Source: Dehalococcoidia bacterium
Lineage (GTDB): Bacteria > Chloroflexota > Dehalococcoidia > GIF9 > UBA5629
Direction: 5' to 3'
NCBI GenBank assembly: GCA_007280145.1
Contig: QYPU01000111.1
Coordinates: 1 to 37,187 of the forward strand
DNA length: 37,187 nucleotides
This document shows, in pieces, positions 37,141 through 37,187 of the stretch (its first letter is position 1; every line of letters starts with the position of its first letter). The translations under genes were made by a program, and so were the position numbers. The notes beneath the pieces are model-generated. The model was given only the letters and a program-made list of their open reading frames with translations, was not told the origin of the DNA and made no database searches.

Positions 37141-37187
37141 ATGACGCGAGGTAGCATACAAGAATATACCGAGGCAGTGCGAGAGCG
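37141..37187 (+). CDS. Insertion-sequence transposase, N-terminus (partial)
   Basis: Only the first 15 codons are in the window: MTRGSIQEYTEAVRE. AAAGGAG lies 6 bases before the ATG. The wording closely resembles the N-terminus of integrase-core (DDE) transposases that begin M-x-RGSI-x-EY-x-EAVR, common in environmental bacterial genomes. The upstream tandem repeats support an IS end. The family cannot be fixed from so short a piece. Confidence 0.65.
   Translation, partial: MTRGSIQEYTEAVRE

Larger units (their letters stand above)
36983..37144 (+). pseudogene. Short reading frame running into the IS end (possible truncated gene)
   Basis: GTG GTG start behind AAGGGGGAAG (36971-36980), downstream of the RHH gene. 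The frame reads NKTEFALGSRGADTSDIPPR, then LRLTLLG up to about 37071, after which the codons come from the repeat/IS end sequence, and it stops at 37144 overlapping the transposase ATG. This looks like the first ~30 codons of a gene cut by the insertion. The original product is not recognisable, and the frame may be chance. Confidence 0.4.

Overview
This is a bacterial chromosome segment. It starts inside the 3' end of a 23S rRNA gene, followed 34 bases later by an initiator tRNA-fMet and an intrinsic terminator. Strong Shine-Dalgarno sequences, a recurring extended -10 promoter (TGnTATAAT), ADP-forming acyl-CoA synthetase, EtfAB and ATP-type PEP carboxykinase suit an anaerobic or facultative bacterium living on organic acids. 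My best guess is a Chloroflexota (Dehalococcoidia-like) lineage, but this rests on general resemblance only. No 5S gene follows the 23S.

Region A (about 780-19,310) is ordinary chromosome. It holds an ICMT-like membrane methyltransferase and a minus-strand catabolic operon (APC permease, FGGY sugar kinase, RuBisCO-like protein, saccharopine-dehydrogenase-like oxidoreductase). It continues with the alpha half of an ADP-forming acyl-CoA synthetase, a minus-strand cluster of envelope or lipid genes (nucleotidyltransferase, family-2 glycosyltransferase, PlsY-like acyltransferase), a frameshifted DUF3795 gene, pckA, etfBA and an EF-G paralog. The RuBisCO-like protein keeps the metal-binding KDDE motif but has lost residues needed for carboxylation. 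With the kinase and dehydrogenase it looks like a sugar-acid or sugar-phosphate pathway.

Region B (about 19,390-37,140) looks like an acquired defence island. It begins just beyond the intact EF-G promoter. First come a stand-alone recombinase core-binding-domain protein and a full tyrosine recombinase, then two membrane-anchored unknowns and a YgjP-type metallopeptidase. The core is a tightly coupled five-gene plus-strand operon: SNF2 helicase, DUF262-HNH (GmrSD-like) protein, type III-like DNA methyltransferase, DEAD-type restriction helicase with a C-terminal PD-(D/E)XK site, and an unknown 182-residue protein. A convergent PD-(D/E)XK endonuclease-like gene follows. I do not recall a named defence system with this gene order. 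It is the best candidate for an undescribed system here.

Region C (about 36,730-end) has a ribbon-helix-helix gene behind a near-consensus promoter, a reading frame that runs into an insertion-sequence end, and the first codons of the transposase. A 25-base near-perfect direct repeat occurs at the left island edge and at this IS end, 17.7 kb apart.
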